DNA of 64,000 nucleotides from Linepithema humile. Its lineage: Eukaryota; Arthropoda; Insecta; Hymenoptera; Formicidae. The DNA lies in NCBI RefSeq assembly GCF_040581485.1, contig NC_090132.1:1-64000 (forward strand), in the 5' to 3' direction. Shown one piece after another: positions 1-12,088 of the stretch (position 1 is its first letter; each line of letters opens with the position of its first letter). The notes below the pieces were generated by a model. That model was not told the origin of the DNA and made no database searches. It saw only the letters and a list, made by a program, of their open reading frames with translations. Both the position numbers and the translations under genes were made by a program.

Positions 1-3000
1 CTAACCTAACCTAACCTAACCTAACCTAACCTAACCTAACCTAACCTAACCTAACCTAACCTAACCTAACCTAACCTAACCTAACCTAACCTAACCTAAC
101 CTAACCTAACCTAACCTAACCTAACCTAACCTAACCTAACCTAACCTAACCTAACCTAACCTAACCTAACCTAACCTAACCTAACCTAACCTAACCTAAC
201 CTAACCTAACCTAACCTAACCTAACCTAACCTAACCTAACCTAACCTAACCTAACCTAACCTAACCTAACCTAACCTAACCTAACCTAACCTAACCTAAC
301 CTAACCTAACCTAACCTAACCTAACCTAACCTAACCTAACCTAACCTAACCTAACCTAACCTAACCTAACCTAACCTAACCTAACCTAACCTAACCTAAC
401 CTAACCTAACCTAACCTAACCTAACCTAACCTAACCTAACCTAACCTAACCTAACCTAACCTAACCTAACCTAACCTAACCTAACCTAACCTAACCTAAC
501 CTAACCTAACCTAACCTAACCTAACCTAACCTAACCTAACCTAACCTAACCTAACCTAACCTAACCTAACCTAACCTAACCTAACCTAACCTAACCTAAC
601 CTAACCTAACCTAACCTAACCTAACCTAACCTAACCTAACCTAACCTAACCTAACCTAACCTAACCTAACCTAACCTAACCTAACCTAACCTAACCTAAC
701 CTAACCTAACCTAACCTAACCTAACCTAACCTAACCTAACCTAACCTAACCTAACCTAACCTAACCTAACCTAACCTAACCTAACCTAACCTAACCTAAC
801 CTAACCTAACCTAACCTAACCTAACCTAACCTAACCTAACCTAACCTAACCTAACCTAACCTAACCTAACCTAACCTAACCTAACCTAACCTAACCTAAC
901 CTAACCTAACCTAACCTAACCTAACCTAACCTAACCTAACCTAACCTAACCTAACCTAACCTAACCTAACCTAACCTAACCTAACCTAACCTAACCTAAC
1001 CTAACCTAACCTAACCTAACCTAACCTAACCTAACCTAACCTAACCTAACCTAACCTAACCTAACCTAACCTAACCTAACCTAACCTAACCTAACCTAAC
1101 CTAACCTAACCTAACCTAACCTAACCTAACCTAACCTAACCTAACCTAACCTAACCTAACCTAACCTAACCTAACCTAACCTAACCTAACCTAACCTAAC
1201 CTAACCTAACCTAACCTAACCTAACCTAACCTAACCTAACCTAACCTAACCTAACCTAACCTAACCTAACCTAACCTAACCTAACCTAACCTAACCTAAC
1301 CTAACCTAACCTAACCTAACCTAACCTAACCTAACCTAACCTAACCTAACCTAACCTAACCTAACCTAACCTAACCTAACCTAACCTAACCTAACCTAAC
1401 CTAACCTAACCTAACCTAACCTAACCTAACCTAACCTAACCTAACCTAACCTAACCTAACCTAACCTAACCTAACCTAACCTAACCTAACCTAACCTAAC
1501 CTAACCTAACCTAACCTAACCTAACCTAACCTAACCTAACCTAACCTAACCTAACCTAACCTAACCTAACCTAACCTAACCTAACCTAACCTAACCTAAC
1601 CTAACCTAACCTAACCTAACCTAACCTAACCTAACCTAACCTAACCTAACCTAACCTAACCTAACCTAACCTAACCTAACCTAACCTAACCTAACCTAAC
1701 CTAACCTAACCTAACCTAACCTAACCTAACCTAACCTAACCTAACCTAACCTAACCTAACCTAACCTAACCTAACCTAACCTAACCTAACCTAACCTAAC
1801 CTAACCTAACCTAACCTAACCTAACCTAACCTAACCTAACCTAACCTAACCTAACCTAACCTAACCTAACCTAACCTAACCTAACCTAACCTAACCTAAC
1901 CTAACCTAACCTAACCTAACCTAACCTAACCTAACCTAACCTAACCTAACCTAACCTAACCTAACCTAACCTAACCTAACCTAACCTAACCTAACCTAAC
2001 CTAACCTAACCTAACCTAACCTAACCTAACCTAACCTAACCTAACCTAACCTAACCTAACCTAACCTAACCTAACCTAACCTAACCTAACCTAACCTAAC
2101 CTAACCTAACCTAACCTAACCTAACCTAACCTAACCTAACCTAACCTAACCTAACCTAACCTAACCTAACCTAACCTAACCTAACCTAACCTAACCTAAC
2201 CTAACCTAACCTAACCTAACCTAACCTAACCTAACCTAACCTAACCTAACCTAACCTAACCTAACCTAACCTAACCTAACCTAACCTAACCTAACCTAAC
2301 CTAACCTAACCTAACCTAACCTAACCTAACCTAACCTAACCTAACCTAACCTAACCTAACCTAACCTAACCTAACCTAACCTAACCTAACCTAACCTAAC
2401 CTAACCTAACCTAACCTAACCTAACCTAACCTAACCTAACCTAACCTAACCTAACCTAACCTAACCTAACCTAACCTAACCTAACCTAACCTAACCTAAC
2501 CTAACCTAACCTAACCTAACCTAACCTAACCTAACCTAACCTAACCTAACCTAACCTAACCTAACCTAACCTAACCTAACCTAACCTAACCTAACCTAAC
2601 CTAACCTAACCTAACCTAACCTAACCTAACCTAACCTAACCTAACCTAACCTAACCTAACCTAACCTAACCTAACCTAACCTAACCTAACCTAACCTAAC
2701 CTAACCTAACCTAACCTAACCTAACCTAACCTAACCTAACCTAACCTAACCTAACCTAACCTAACCTAACCTAACCTAACCTAACCTAACCTAACCTAAC
2801 CTAACCTAACCTAACCTAACCTAACCTAACCTAACCTAACCTAACCTAACCTAACCTAACCTAACCTAACCTAACCTAACCTAACCTAACCTAACCTAAC
2901 CTAACCTAACCTAACCTAACCTAACCTAACCTAACCTAACCTAACCTAACCTAACCTAACCTAACCTAACCTAACCTAACCTAACCTAACCTAACCTAAC

Positions 3001-4981
3001 CTAACCTAACCTAACCTAACCTAACCTAACCTAACCTAACCTAACCTAACCTAACCTAACCTAACCTAACCTAACCTAACCTAACCTAACCTAACCTAAC
3101 CTAACCTAACCTAACCTAACCTAACCTAACCTAACCTAACCTAACCTAACCTAACCTAACCTAACCTAACCTAACCTAACCTAACCTAACCTAACCTAAC
3201 CTAACCTAACCTAACCTAACCTAACCTAACCTAACCTAACCTAACCTAACCTAACCTAACCTAACCTAACCTAACCTAACCTAACCTAACCTAACCTAAC
3301 CTAACCTAACCTAACCTAACCTAACCTAACCTAACCTAACCTAACCTAACCTAACCTAACCTAACCTAACCTAACCTAACCTAACCTAACCTAACCTAAC
3401 CTAACCTAACCTAACCTAACCTAACCTAACCTAACCTAACCTAACCTAACCTAACCTAACCTAACCTAACCTAACCTAACCTAACCTAACCTAACCTAAC
3501 CTAACCTAACCTAACCTAACCTAACCTAACCTAACCTAACCTAACCTAACCTAACCTAACCTAACCTAACCTAACCTAACCTAACCTAACCTAACCTAAC
3601 CTAACCTAACCTAACCTAACCTAACCTAACCTAACCTAACCTAACCTAACCTAACCTAACCTAACCTAACCTAACCTAACCTAACCTAACCTAACCTAAC
3701 CTAACCTAACCTAACCTAACCTAACCTAACCTAACCTAACCTAACCTAACCTAACCTAACCTAACCTAACCTAACCTAACCTAACCTAACCTAACCTAAC
3801 CTAACCTAACCTAACCTAACCTAACCTAACCTAACCTAACCTAACCTAACCTAACCTAACCTAACCTAACCTAACCTAACCTAACCTAACCTAACCTAAC
3901 CTAACCTAACCTAACCTAACCTAACCTAACCTAACCTAACCTAACCTAACCTAACCTAACCTAACCTAACCTAACCTAACCTAACCTAACCTAACCTAAC
4001 CTAACCTAACCTAACCTAACCTAACCTAACCTAACCTAACCTAACCTAACCTAACCTAACCTAACCTAACCTAACCTAACCTAACCTAACCTAACCTAAC
4101 CTAACCTAACCTAACCTAACCTAACCTAACCTAACCTAACCTAACCTAACCTAACCTAACCTAACCTAACCTAACCTAACCTAACCTAACCTAACCTAAC
4201 CTAACCTAACCTAACCTAACCTAACCTAACCTAACCTAACCTAACCTAACCTAACCTAACCTAACCTAACCTAACCTAACCTAACCTAACCTAACCTAAC
4301 CTAACCTAACCTAACCTAACCTAACCTAACCTAACCTAACCTAACCTAACCTAACCTAACCTAACCTAACCTAACCTAACCTAACCTAACCTAACCTAAC
4401 CTAACCTAACCTAACCTAACCTAACCTAACCTAACCTAACCTAACCTAACCTAACCTAACCTAACCTAACCTAACCTAACCTAACCTAACCTAACCTAAC
4501 CTAACCTAACCTAACCTAACCTAACCTAACCTAACCTAACCTAACCTAACCTAACCTAACCTAACCTAACCTAACCTAACCTAACCTAACCTAACCTAAC
4601 CTAACCTAACCTAACCTAACCTAACCTAACCTAACCTAACCTAACCTAACCTAACCTAACCTAACCTAACCTAACCTAACCTAACCTAACCTAACCTAAC
4701 CTAACCTAACCTAACCTAACCTAACCTAACCTAACCTAACCTAACCTAACCTAACCTAACCTAACCTAACCTAACCTAACCTAACCTAACCTAACCTAAC
4801 CTAACCTAACCTAACCTAACCTAACCTAACCTAACCTAACCTAACCTAACCTAACCTAACCTAACCTAACCTAACCTAACCTAACCTAACCTAACCTAAC
4901 CTAACCTAACCTAACCTAACCTAACCTAACCTAACCTAACCTAACCTAACCTAACCTAACCTAACCTAACCTAACCTAACC
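1..4981. repeat. Telomeric array (CCTAA)n / (TTAGG)n
   Basis: About 996 tandem copies of the pentamer, with no variant copy seen on reading through. The C-rich strand runs 5' to 3' inward, which is the polarity of a left chromosome end. TTAGG is the ancestral arthropod telomere unit made by telomerase. The array abuts the poly(A) tail of retrotransposon A without any degenerate subtelomeric transition. Confidence 0.98.
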
Positions 4982-5768
4982 TTTTTTTTTTTTTTTTTTT
5001 TCGGAAGGAGGGGAAATCTTCGAAAGACCCCCCGCAGCCCGTACTGCGGGGGAGTGCGGGATTCCCTCGTTGTGTTATGCCCTGACCAATTGTCAGGACA
5101 CAACGAGGACCTACCCGCTAAAACCCCTCCTTCTTAAAATCATGCATGCTATTGTGGGACTGGAGCGGAAAGCCGGAGGCATACTTCGCCCCAGCCCCTT
5201 AGTGTCTCCTGTCGGAGTCCTCCGTGTGGGGACACACCTCTGGGCCACATGGCCCAGCATGGATTTCCGACACCCTCGAAAACCCATACCTCCTTCTTCT
5301 TTCCTCCTCCTCCCTTGTCATCTAGGAGAGAGGACCGTTAGGTTCATCTCCAACCTCTAAGGGGGGGGTGAAAAACTTGTATCTGCCTCCCCGAAAGGAG
5401 AGGACTGTGGAAGGGGGTTGATGGAAGCGGAGTCAGGGGGGGAAAAACCCCCTCGGGCCCGCCCCCCCTTCCCTTTTTTCCCTCTATATTCTTTTTTGTG
5501 CGTTTGCGTAAGTATGTATGTGTATGTATATGCATGTGTGTGCGTGTATGTGTGTGTGCGTGTGTGTTTGTGTGAGAGTGTGTGTATATGTGCGCGTGCT
5601 TGTACTATGTGTGTGTGTGTGTATGTATGTATGCATGCGTGTGTGTGTATATGTGTGTGTGTCTGTTCCCTATCCTCCCTTTATTGGGTAGAATGGAGAA
5701 CGACATCCTCTAGAAAGGGGCTCCTGAGGGGGGTGAAAGGGGGATTTTTTTGTGTCCCCCATCCCCTC
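4982..5768 (-). other. 3' UTR and poly(A) tail of element A
   Basis: Next to the poly(A) run (4982-5001) lie two predicted stem-loops: CCCCCGCAG/CTGCGGGGG around 5030-5052, and a long one at about 5064-5108 with outer arms CCTCGTTGTGT/ACACAACGAGG and an inner CCTGAC/GTCAGG. A motif CTAAAACCCC at about 5117 recurs in the 3' ends of B, C and D. In this R1-clade context these are candidate reverse-transcriptase recognition structures. A (GT)n-rich stretch fills 5500-5670. Confidence 0.7.
5500..5670. repeat. (GT)n microsatellite in element A 3' UTR
   Basis: This is an imperfect TG/TGTA/TGCG tract within the transcribed 3' UTR of element A. On the element strand it reads as (CA)n. It probably varies in length between copies. 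Confidence 0.85.
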
Positions 5769-8700
5769 TCACTCACCCGTCCTTTCTCTCTCTCTTTCAG
5801 CTTCCTCTTTCATCAGCATCACTTTTGTACAAAATTTAGTGAATGCTCTCCATTTATACCTGTTTTCCAGTATTTTCCCGACTATCGTAGTCGGATTTAG
5901 GTCTTCTTCACATTCCAGCTCACTCCGCAGTTCCGCTCTCTCCTGCTCCCAGGTCGGACAAAACTCTAAAGTGTGCTGTGCTGTGTCCTGTTCCTCTGAA
6001 CAGTGTTCGCAGTTTGAAGCATTGGCTCTTTGTATTTTGGACAAAAAGTCCTTAAAGCAGCCATGTCCCGTCAGTATTTGTGTACAATGGAATGTAATAT
6101 GTCCCTCTTTTCTGCTATACCATTCCGCAAAGTGGGGAAGGACCGCTAATATGGTTCTCGCACCACTTGTTCTTTCATTGTTCGTTATGGCGTTTGTTAC
6201 TCTCTCTTTCCATTTATCTCTCGCCTCTCTTTTAGCTTGCATGCTTAATCTTATCCTTGAAGTGTGTTCGTTGTTGGCTCTCATTTGCATGTACACCCGT
6301 TGCTGTGCCAACGCCATTAAATCAAGGGGAATTCCTCTAGCCAATAGTAATGCAGCCACAAAAGAAACTGTTTTATATCCACAGCAGATTCGTAAGCAAA
6401 TCTTCTTCTGTATTCTGCAGATATCTCTCTTAATATGCGCATTTTTTGCTATATCACCTGCCCATACTGGCGCACCGTACAGCAGAACTGAACTGATTAC
6501 ATTAGAGTATAAAACTCTTATTTTTTCCTCCGGACCTTTAAGATTTGGGAGTATTCTTGATAGGGCTCCTAATACCCTTTCCGCTTTAGGGATGATATAT
6601 TTAAAATGTTGGGTAAATGTCCATCCTCCGTCTATTATTAATCCAAGATACTTCATGGCTGTGTTGACTTGTAAAAGTTCTCCCTTTATTGTTATATATA
6701 TTTTTTGTTCCTTTATCGCTCTTGTAGGAAAAATCATCACCTCCGTTTTAGTAGGAGATATTTTTAATTCTAATTCTTCTATCTCTCTGATTAAAGTGGC
6801 TGCCGCAACTTCTGCTTGATATTTAGCATCTAGTATACTTTTACCAGTCGCCAGTAAAATTGTATCGTCCGCGTAGCATATGATACGACATTCTTCAGTT
6901 ATTGTTGTAGATGTTAGTATTTTGTCGTATCCTATGTTCCATAATACGGGGCCTAGGACAGATCCCTGAGGGACCCCTCTAGTGTTCTGCCTCCTGCTGA
7001 TCCTTCCACTCCGGTTAACGTAGGTTATCCACCTGTTTTCCAAGTAACTTCCAATTATGTTTTTCAGGTATACAGGGAATTGCTTGTCATCCATCGCCTG
7101 CAGTATAATGTGCCACGGCAAAGAGTTGAATGCATTGGATATGTCAAGTCCGATCGCTATGACAATACTTCCTGCATTGACTTTTTCTTGTACATACGTT
7201 CTTAGTTGCAGTATTGCGTCTACTGTGGATCTGCTTCTCCGAAATCCATATTGGTTAACAGATAGTCCATTAGTATTGTCAAGATGTTCGTGTATTCTAT
7301 CTACAATTACGCGTTCGAACAGCTTTCCGGCTTCATCTAAGAGGCATATCGGCCTAAAACAATCGGGATCATTTCTGATACCTTCCTTCTTTCTTAGTAG
7401 GACAAGTCTGGCTATTTTCCAAGGGTCTGGGAACTCTCCTTTTTTCAGACAGGATGTGAAACAGTGCACCCATCTCTCAATCAACTGTCCACATGTGCCT
7501 GTTATGATTTTACCAGGAATTCCTCCTGGTCCCGGAGCTTTGTTACTCGGTGTCCTTCTAATGGCTGTTTTTATTTCAGTTTCTGTAACGTCCCATTCTG
7601 GGAGCCATTCTATCTGTCTTGTCCAGTGATTCCTCTCATATCTCTCTCCCTGCGGGAAGAGGACCGAGAGTATACCATGTAGAGTCTCCGGAGCCAAAGA
7701 TGAGACTATTGGCAAGGTTTGCGGCTGCATTCTTCTGAGGACCACGCGGAATGGTCTTCCCCACGGGTCGTTATTGATGGTGCTCTGGAGATCCTCCCAG
7801 GCCCTACATTTTGCCACCTTTATAGCCGTACGAAAGTCTTTTTGCGCTTCCTTGTATTGTGTTTTTGCCAAGTCTATTTCCTCTTCTGTACCATTTCTCT
7901 TTTTTCTAACCAGTTTTCTCCTTATTTTATTGTACCATGCTCGTAGGGTGGAAGTTTCAGCATTCCACCAGTAGGCATTTTTTCTTTTATGGGTGGTGCT
8001 CCTGGGCATAGCCACATCCGAAACTTCCCTTAGGGTAGTATTTATCCATGATACTTGATTTTTAATGCTGTCATCTATCATGTCATTATTTGTCCAGGTT
8101 TTAGTCATAATAGCAGCATTTAGTCGATCTGTATTTAATTTATTTACATTCCATCGTGGAAAGTCCCGTTTTGACTTTTCCACTCTATACTTAACTTTAT
8201 TTAGATTAGTCTTTATCTTCATTTTAATGTATCTGTGATCCGACAGATTGATCGTTTTTGTATCTACATGCCACTCTTTTATGTTATTATACATAGAGGC
8301 GTTTGCCCATGTAAGATCCACTGTAGATCGACCATTTGCCTTGATACATGTGGGTGTCGAGTCTGTATTTACTAGTGTCATACCTTTGCTCGCAGCCCAG
8401 GTATCCAGCATGTTTCCTTTAACGTTATATTTTGTATCCCATCTTTTCGATCGGGCATTAAAGTCACCCATTATAATTATAGGCTTACCTGTATAAGTGT
8501 CAATCAATCCGCTGACCGATTGTAAGAACGCCCCGAACTTTGCTCTCTTCATTCTCGGCGAGCAGTAACAGGCGATTATTAAGTAGTCACCCCATTCGGC
8601 AGCTACCCAATCATTCGTTCTTTGGATTGGGTTAAAGGGGAGATTATCTCCTAATTCTCCTCCTCCCCAGACAATTGCAATTGTTGGCGTGCATCCCAGT

Positions 8701-8846
8701 GAACCCCACCATCTTGGGTTGTTAGGCACATAGTAGGGTTCGGCCACAATGGCGAGGCTCGTTCCCCACTCGATCATGTATTGAGCGAGTAGGTCCTGGG
8801 CCCCACCTGAGTGGTTGATATTTGTCTGTATAACTGTAGTATCCAT
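5769..8846 (-). CDS. Element A ORF2: endonuclease-reverse transcriptase, 1025 aa
   Basis: This polyprotein cuts telomeric DNA and reverse transcribes the element RNA. An apurinic-type endonuclease covers roughly residues 1-215, with the early Asn (QTNINHS), catalytic Glu (IVAEP), GDFNA near 128 and SDH near 203. The reverse transcriptase follows, with FRPICLLDEAGK, QYGFRRSRSTVDAI, the LDISNAF aspartate near 568, GVPQGSVLGP and the YADD active site near 657. A C-terminal CCHC finger (CX2CX8HX4C, near 945) is typical of R1-clade ORF2. All key residues are present and the frame is unbroken. The ATG lies 2 nt after the ORF1 stop (TAA-CA-ATG), which suggests termination-reinitiation. There is no RNase H domain that I can recognise. 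Confidence 0.95.
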   Translation of the reverse strand: MDTTVIQTNINHSGGAQDLLAQYMIEWGTSLAIVAEPYYVPNNPRWWGSLGCTPTIAIVWGGGELGDNLPFNPIQRTNDWVAAEWGDYLIIACYCSPRMKRAKFGAFLQSVSGLIDTYTGKPIIIMGDFNARSKRWDTKYNVKGNMLDTWAASKGMTLVNTDSTPTCIKANGRSTVDLTWANASMYNNIKEWHVDTKTINLSDHRYIKMKIKTNLNKVKYRVEKSKRDFPRWNVNKLNTDRLNAAIMTKTWTNNDMIDDSIKNQVSWINTTLREVSDVAMPRSTTHKRKNAYWWNAETSTLRAWYNKIRRKLVRKKRNGTEEEIDLAKTQYKEAQKDFRTAIKVAKCRAWEDLQSTINNDPWGRPFRVVLRRMQPQTLPIVSSLAPETLHGILSVLFPQGERYERNHWTRQIEWLPEWDVTETEIKTAIRRTPSNKAPGPGGIPGKIITGTCGQLIERWVHCFTSCLKKGEFPDPWKIARLVLLRKKEGIRNDPDCFRPICLLDEAGKLFERVIVDRIHEHLDNTNGLSVNQYGFRRSRSTVDAILQLRTYVQEKVNAGSIVIAIGLDISNAFNSLPWHIILQAMDDKQFPVYLKNIIGSYLENRWITYVNRSGRISRRQNTRGVPQGSVLGPVLWNIGYDKILTSTTITEECRIICYADDTILLATGKSILDAKYQAEVAAATLIREIEELELKISPTKTEVMIFPTRAIKEQKIYITIKGELLQVNTAMKYLGLIIDGGWTFTQHFKYIIPKAERVLGALSRILPNLKGPEEKIRVLYSNVISSVLLYGAPVWAGDIAKNAHIKRDICRIQKKICLRICCGYKTVSFVAALLLARGIPLDLMALAQQRVYMQMRANNEHTSRIRLSMQAKREARDKWKERVTNAITNNERTSGARTILAVLPHFAEWYSRKEGHITFHCTQILTGHGCFKDFLSKIQRANASNCEHCSEEQDTAQHTLEFCPTWEQERAELRSELECEEDLNPTTIVGKILENRYKWRAFTKFCTKVMLMKEEAERERERTGE

Positions 8847-8848
8847 TG

Positions 8849-11332
8849 TTACATTTCAGTTATTTCCATCTCCATTTGTACCTCTCTTCCATTGTTTGCT
8901 GTAGGAGGAGGCACCATGCTTTTGGCTGGAGGACATGGCGGACATTCGGGGCTGCCCACCTTATGACTATCCTTAAGACCTTTGGCTCTACAGATTGGAC
9001 ATCTTGGTTTTCTCTGTATGCAATTCGTGACCTTATGATCCGATTCTCCACACATATAGCAATCGGCCGATCTATCCTTGTTCTCCGGTGGACATCTACT
9101 TCTCGTGTGGCCACGGGCAAGACACCGGTAACATTGTATCGGTTTATTTTGCAGTAACTCAATCCTCGCAGTATTCCACCCAATTCTCAGTTTTCCTAGC
9201 TCGGTTAGCTTGATCGCTGTTAGAGCTGGCACCTGTAACCATGTCATACCCATTCCTCCTTTGAATTTCCGAATAGGACTACAGCGTATGTCACTTGTAT
9301 GACAATTACCGTGTTGTGCCACTATTTGGATTATTTCTTCCTGTGTCACGGAGTCCTCCAATCCACTAATTTTTATACCTGATTTCTTAGTAGGTCTTCC
9401 TATCTTTACCCTCGTTTCCTCGAACATATTGCGCAGTTTCCCTGCCAATATGTCCGCTTTTTCTGTGGCATTTTCACCAGGAATTGCTAGTAATATTCCT
9501 CCTGTGATTGTATTTTTAACGGACGGTCTTTCTATTCCTATTTCATCTAGGCTAATAGCTGATCGAGCCTGTCTTAATACTTCGGCATATGTATTATTAC
9601 CATCCATACATGTTATTGTGACTGCCGCCGTCCGTGATAATCTTTTCTTTTTCATTTTCAGCGGGTTTTTTGTTTCCTTCTTACCCTTTCCTCCTTTTAT
9701 TTCCTGTTTTTGTGTTTTATTTGCAGAATTTATTTCCTTCCTTTTTTCTTGTTTCGCTTTCCTTCCTATAACTTTAGTCCATGGTGTTGCAGAGGTTTCT
9801 TCCTTTCCTTCTGTTATATTTCCAGTTTCTTCTTCTGTAGTTGTTCTGTTTCTAATATCTTTCTTTTTTGTTTCAGGTGCGGTCATGGGTGCAGGAGCAG
9901 CAGCCCTAGGAGCAGGATGTCCAGTCCCAGGAGCGGAGCGTGCAGCAGCAGCCGGAGCAGACCTGAGTGCAGCAGCAGCCGGATCATACCTGGATGACCC
10001 AGCGGATCTCGCAGCGGTAAGTATTCCTTCTTTTGTTTTAGGTTTCTTCTTTACTAGTGTAGTGTTCAAAGTACCCTTATTTTTTTGCGATCCAGTTACT
10101 TGTAAGTGTACCAAATTTTGTACTACTGCCGTCAAGCCATTTATGGCTGTAAGTACTTCCTTAAATGGACCCTCCACTTTTACATCAGATGTGATCTGAG
10201 ATGATGGTATTAGTGGTGGTGGTGTCCATTTTATTAGTGTATCTTCCTCTACCCCCTCCTTATTATGTTGTGTGTTTCCTTCTTTACTTGGGACTACCCT
10301 GTTACGTAGTACTTTGTATCCCGGATCTATTACCTTGGACACTCCTTGTATTGAGGGTCTAATTGCAGGTGGTACATGTATCTCCTCTATTGTTGAGAAA
10401 ATATCTTCATCTTCGTTGAAGGGGATCTTTGTTCCCGGAATAGGGGAGAGGGAGTCTTCTCTATTCACTTGTAATGACTTTTTCTCCATATTCTCCAGTT
10501 TTTTCTTTAAAAATTCATTTTCTTGTTTCATAGTAACCATTTCCTTTGTTAATCTATCTAGCTTTTCTTCAAGATATTTCGAATCACCTTTATATATTGC
10601 CCTTGCCTCTAATAGTTGAGTCGCTTCCATAACAGCATGGGTACAGACTTTTATTTTCTTTGATAGATCCCCTTTTAAATTGCTCGATTTAGCACGGGCA
10701 CTATCTACCTCTCGTAGCCATCCTTTTATATGTGCTCCAATTTCCGCCGTGGACATGTCCGCTACGTCCTGCAGTAGTTTTCCAGCTTCAAGTCTTTGTT
10801 TATATGTGAGCATGTTTCCACCTATTGTTTCTTCCTCCTCAGAGGTAGAGCTTTCTATGTTGTTTTTGCATTTTCTTTTTTTAGCGGTCTTTGTGCGTTT
10901 CGAGTTTGTCTTATTAGTGTTGCAAGTTGCCTGTGAAGAAGCTATGCTTGCGTTATCGGAACTCGTTACAAGATTCATGTAATCGACGTCAGGTTTGTCT
11001 ATTGCTCTTGCACGTCCGGTTGCCCTCTTTTTAGGTTTATTGAGAGGTATCACAGTAACCTCTGGTAATCTTTCTGGCATGGACTCCATGTTAGGGGTTC
11101 CTTGCGTCTGTATTACGTCTGCCTTATATTCTCCTTCCGAAAATATTAGGTTGACTCTTACTTGTTCGTTTGAGACGATCATAGATTGAACTGGAGCGCT
11201 CGTCACTAACCCTCCAGCCAGCCCTTGGCTTGATGACGACGCATCGGGGACAGGGACAATATCCCCGGATGCGCCGACCACTGGGGTATCCGACCCCCCC
11301 TGTGGTGGTAAGTTTACATCATCTATTTCCAT
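8849..11332 (-). CDS. Element A ORF1: Gag-like zinc-knuckle protein, 827 aa
   Basis: This is an RNA-binding, nucleocapsid-like protein expected to form the ribonucleoprotein particle and direct it to telomeres, as ORF1p does in TRAS/SART elements. The N-terminal half is charged and low-complexity, with a predicted coiled-coil stretch (LEEKLDRLTKEMVTMKQENE, around residue 260). An Ala/Pro-rich segment follows near 450-490, then a conserved domain starting SRTAAVTIT that all four elements share. Three zinc knuckles occupy about residues 731-800 (CYRCLARGHTRSRC, CYMCGESDHKVTNC, then a CX2CX8HX6C third finger). The Cys-rich N-terminal domain of the B and C proteins is absent. The start is the first ATG after the structured 5' UTR. 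Confidence 0.92.
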   Translation of the reverse strand: MEIDDVNLPPQGGSDTPVVGASGDIVPVPDASSSSQGLAGGLVTSAPVQSMIVSNEQVRVNLIFSEGEYKADVIQTQGTPNMESMPERLPEVTVIPLNKPKKRATGRARAIDKPDVDYMNLVTSSDNASIASSQATCNTNKTNSKRTKTAKKRKCKNNIESSTSEEEETIGGNMLTYKQRLEAGKLLQDVADMSTAEIGAHIKGWLREVDSARAKSSNLKGDLSKKIKVCTHAVMEATQLLEARAIYKGDSKYLEEKLDRLTKEMVTMKQENEFLKKKLENMEKKSLQVNREDSLSPIPGTKIPFNEDEDIFSTIEEIHVPPAIRPSIQGVSKVIDPGYKVLRNRVVPSKEGNTQHNKEGVEEDTLIKWTPPPLIPSSQITSDVKVEGPFKEVLTAINGLTAVVQNLVHLQVTGSQKNKGTLNTTLVKKKPKTKEGILTAARSAGSSRYDPAAAALRSAPAAAARSAPGTGHPAPRAAAPAPMTAPETKKKDIRNRTTTEEETGNITEGKEETSATPWTKVIGRKAKQEKRKEINSANKTQKQEIKGGKGKKETKNPLKMKKKRLSRTAAVTITCMDGNNTYAEVLRQARSAISLDEIGIERPSVKNTITGGILLAIPGENATEKADILAGKLRNMFEETRVKIGRPTKKSGIKISGLEDSVTQEEIIQIVAQHGNCHTSDIRCSPIRKFKGGMGMTWLQVPALTAIKLTELGKLRIGWNTARIELLQNKPIQCYRCLARGHTRSRCPPENKDRSADCYMCGESDHKVTNCIQRKPRCPICRAKGLKDSHKVGSPECPPCPPAKSMVPPPTANNGREVQMEMEITEM

Positions 11333-12088
11333 TAAATTTCATAAGTTGTAATTTTTTAACACAGTTTTCTTCTGCGGGTTAATATTCGGAGTTTTCCTTC
11401 TCCTAGGTCGGTTGCCGGCCAAGGCTTAAGAGCCCGACCTGCCCTGTGAGTAAACACGACCGGGCCCAATCCAACCACGCGTCGGACGGCCCCGGTCGCG
11501 GGACCAGACCGGAAACCCGAAGAGGCTCCCCGGAAGATCCGCTCCGGACCATCGCCTTCACCTTAATCTCATAGGAGATTATAGGTGACCCAGTCCGATG
11601 TATCTGATATTTTCAGATACATCTGACTGTCCTTCCTCAGAAGACCAGGAGAATATTCCCGGTCTTTACCCTTGTGGGACACCTGGACTGATCACCAGCC
11701 AGGCACCCACATCCCTCCCACCGAAGCCGGTGACCCGGGCCCCATTAGGGAACCGAGCCACCGGCTCAGGTTGGCATGCACTCAACCTGTAGACCAGGAG
11801 CACCCGGACCACAGGGAGGCGCCCGCAGGAGCACCCGCAATGTTTTTTATAGAGGTTTTCTCCTCTTGGCGTGCGCCTCTGCCCCCCACCGGGAAGCAGA
11901 GACGCGCCTGCGGGAGCACCCGCGTCGTCACGGACAGGGAGTAATCCTCCCCCTAACGGTGCCGTGCCACCGGGCGATTGTAGTCGGGGCCGCCAACCCC
12001 TACCGGCGATTGGGATTCCATTCGTGCCAAGACACGAACTTCATCCCTAAGGAGTCGCCGGGCTCCTTGTTCCTCCCATAGGAGGAAC
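11333..12088 (-). other. 5' UTR of element A
   Basis: This GC-rich leader lies between the ribozyme and ORF1. Blocks of it match the leaders of B and C: GGAGTTTTCC..TCTCCTAG near 11390, a TTTTTATAGAGGTTTT block near 11846, and a GGCGATTG..GGGCCGCCAACCCC block near 11970. The intervening sequence is diverged. Conserved leader blocks point to selected RNA function, or to a recent common source for A, B and C. Confidence 0.75.

Noticed and set aside
1..4981. Possible CRISPR-like or satellite array
   Set aside because: A five-base unit without spacers is a telomere. The neighbouring telomere-specific retrotransposons confirm this.
5752..6819. 355-codon plus-strand ORF
   Set aside because: It is exactly antisense to the reverse-transcriptase end of element A ORF2, with no family features of its own.
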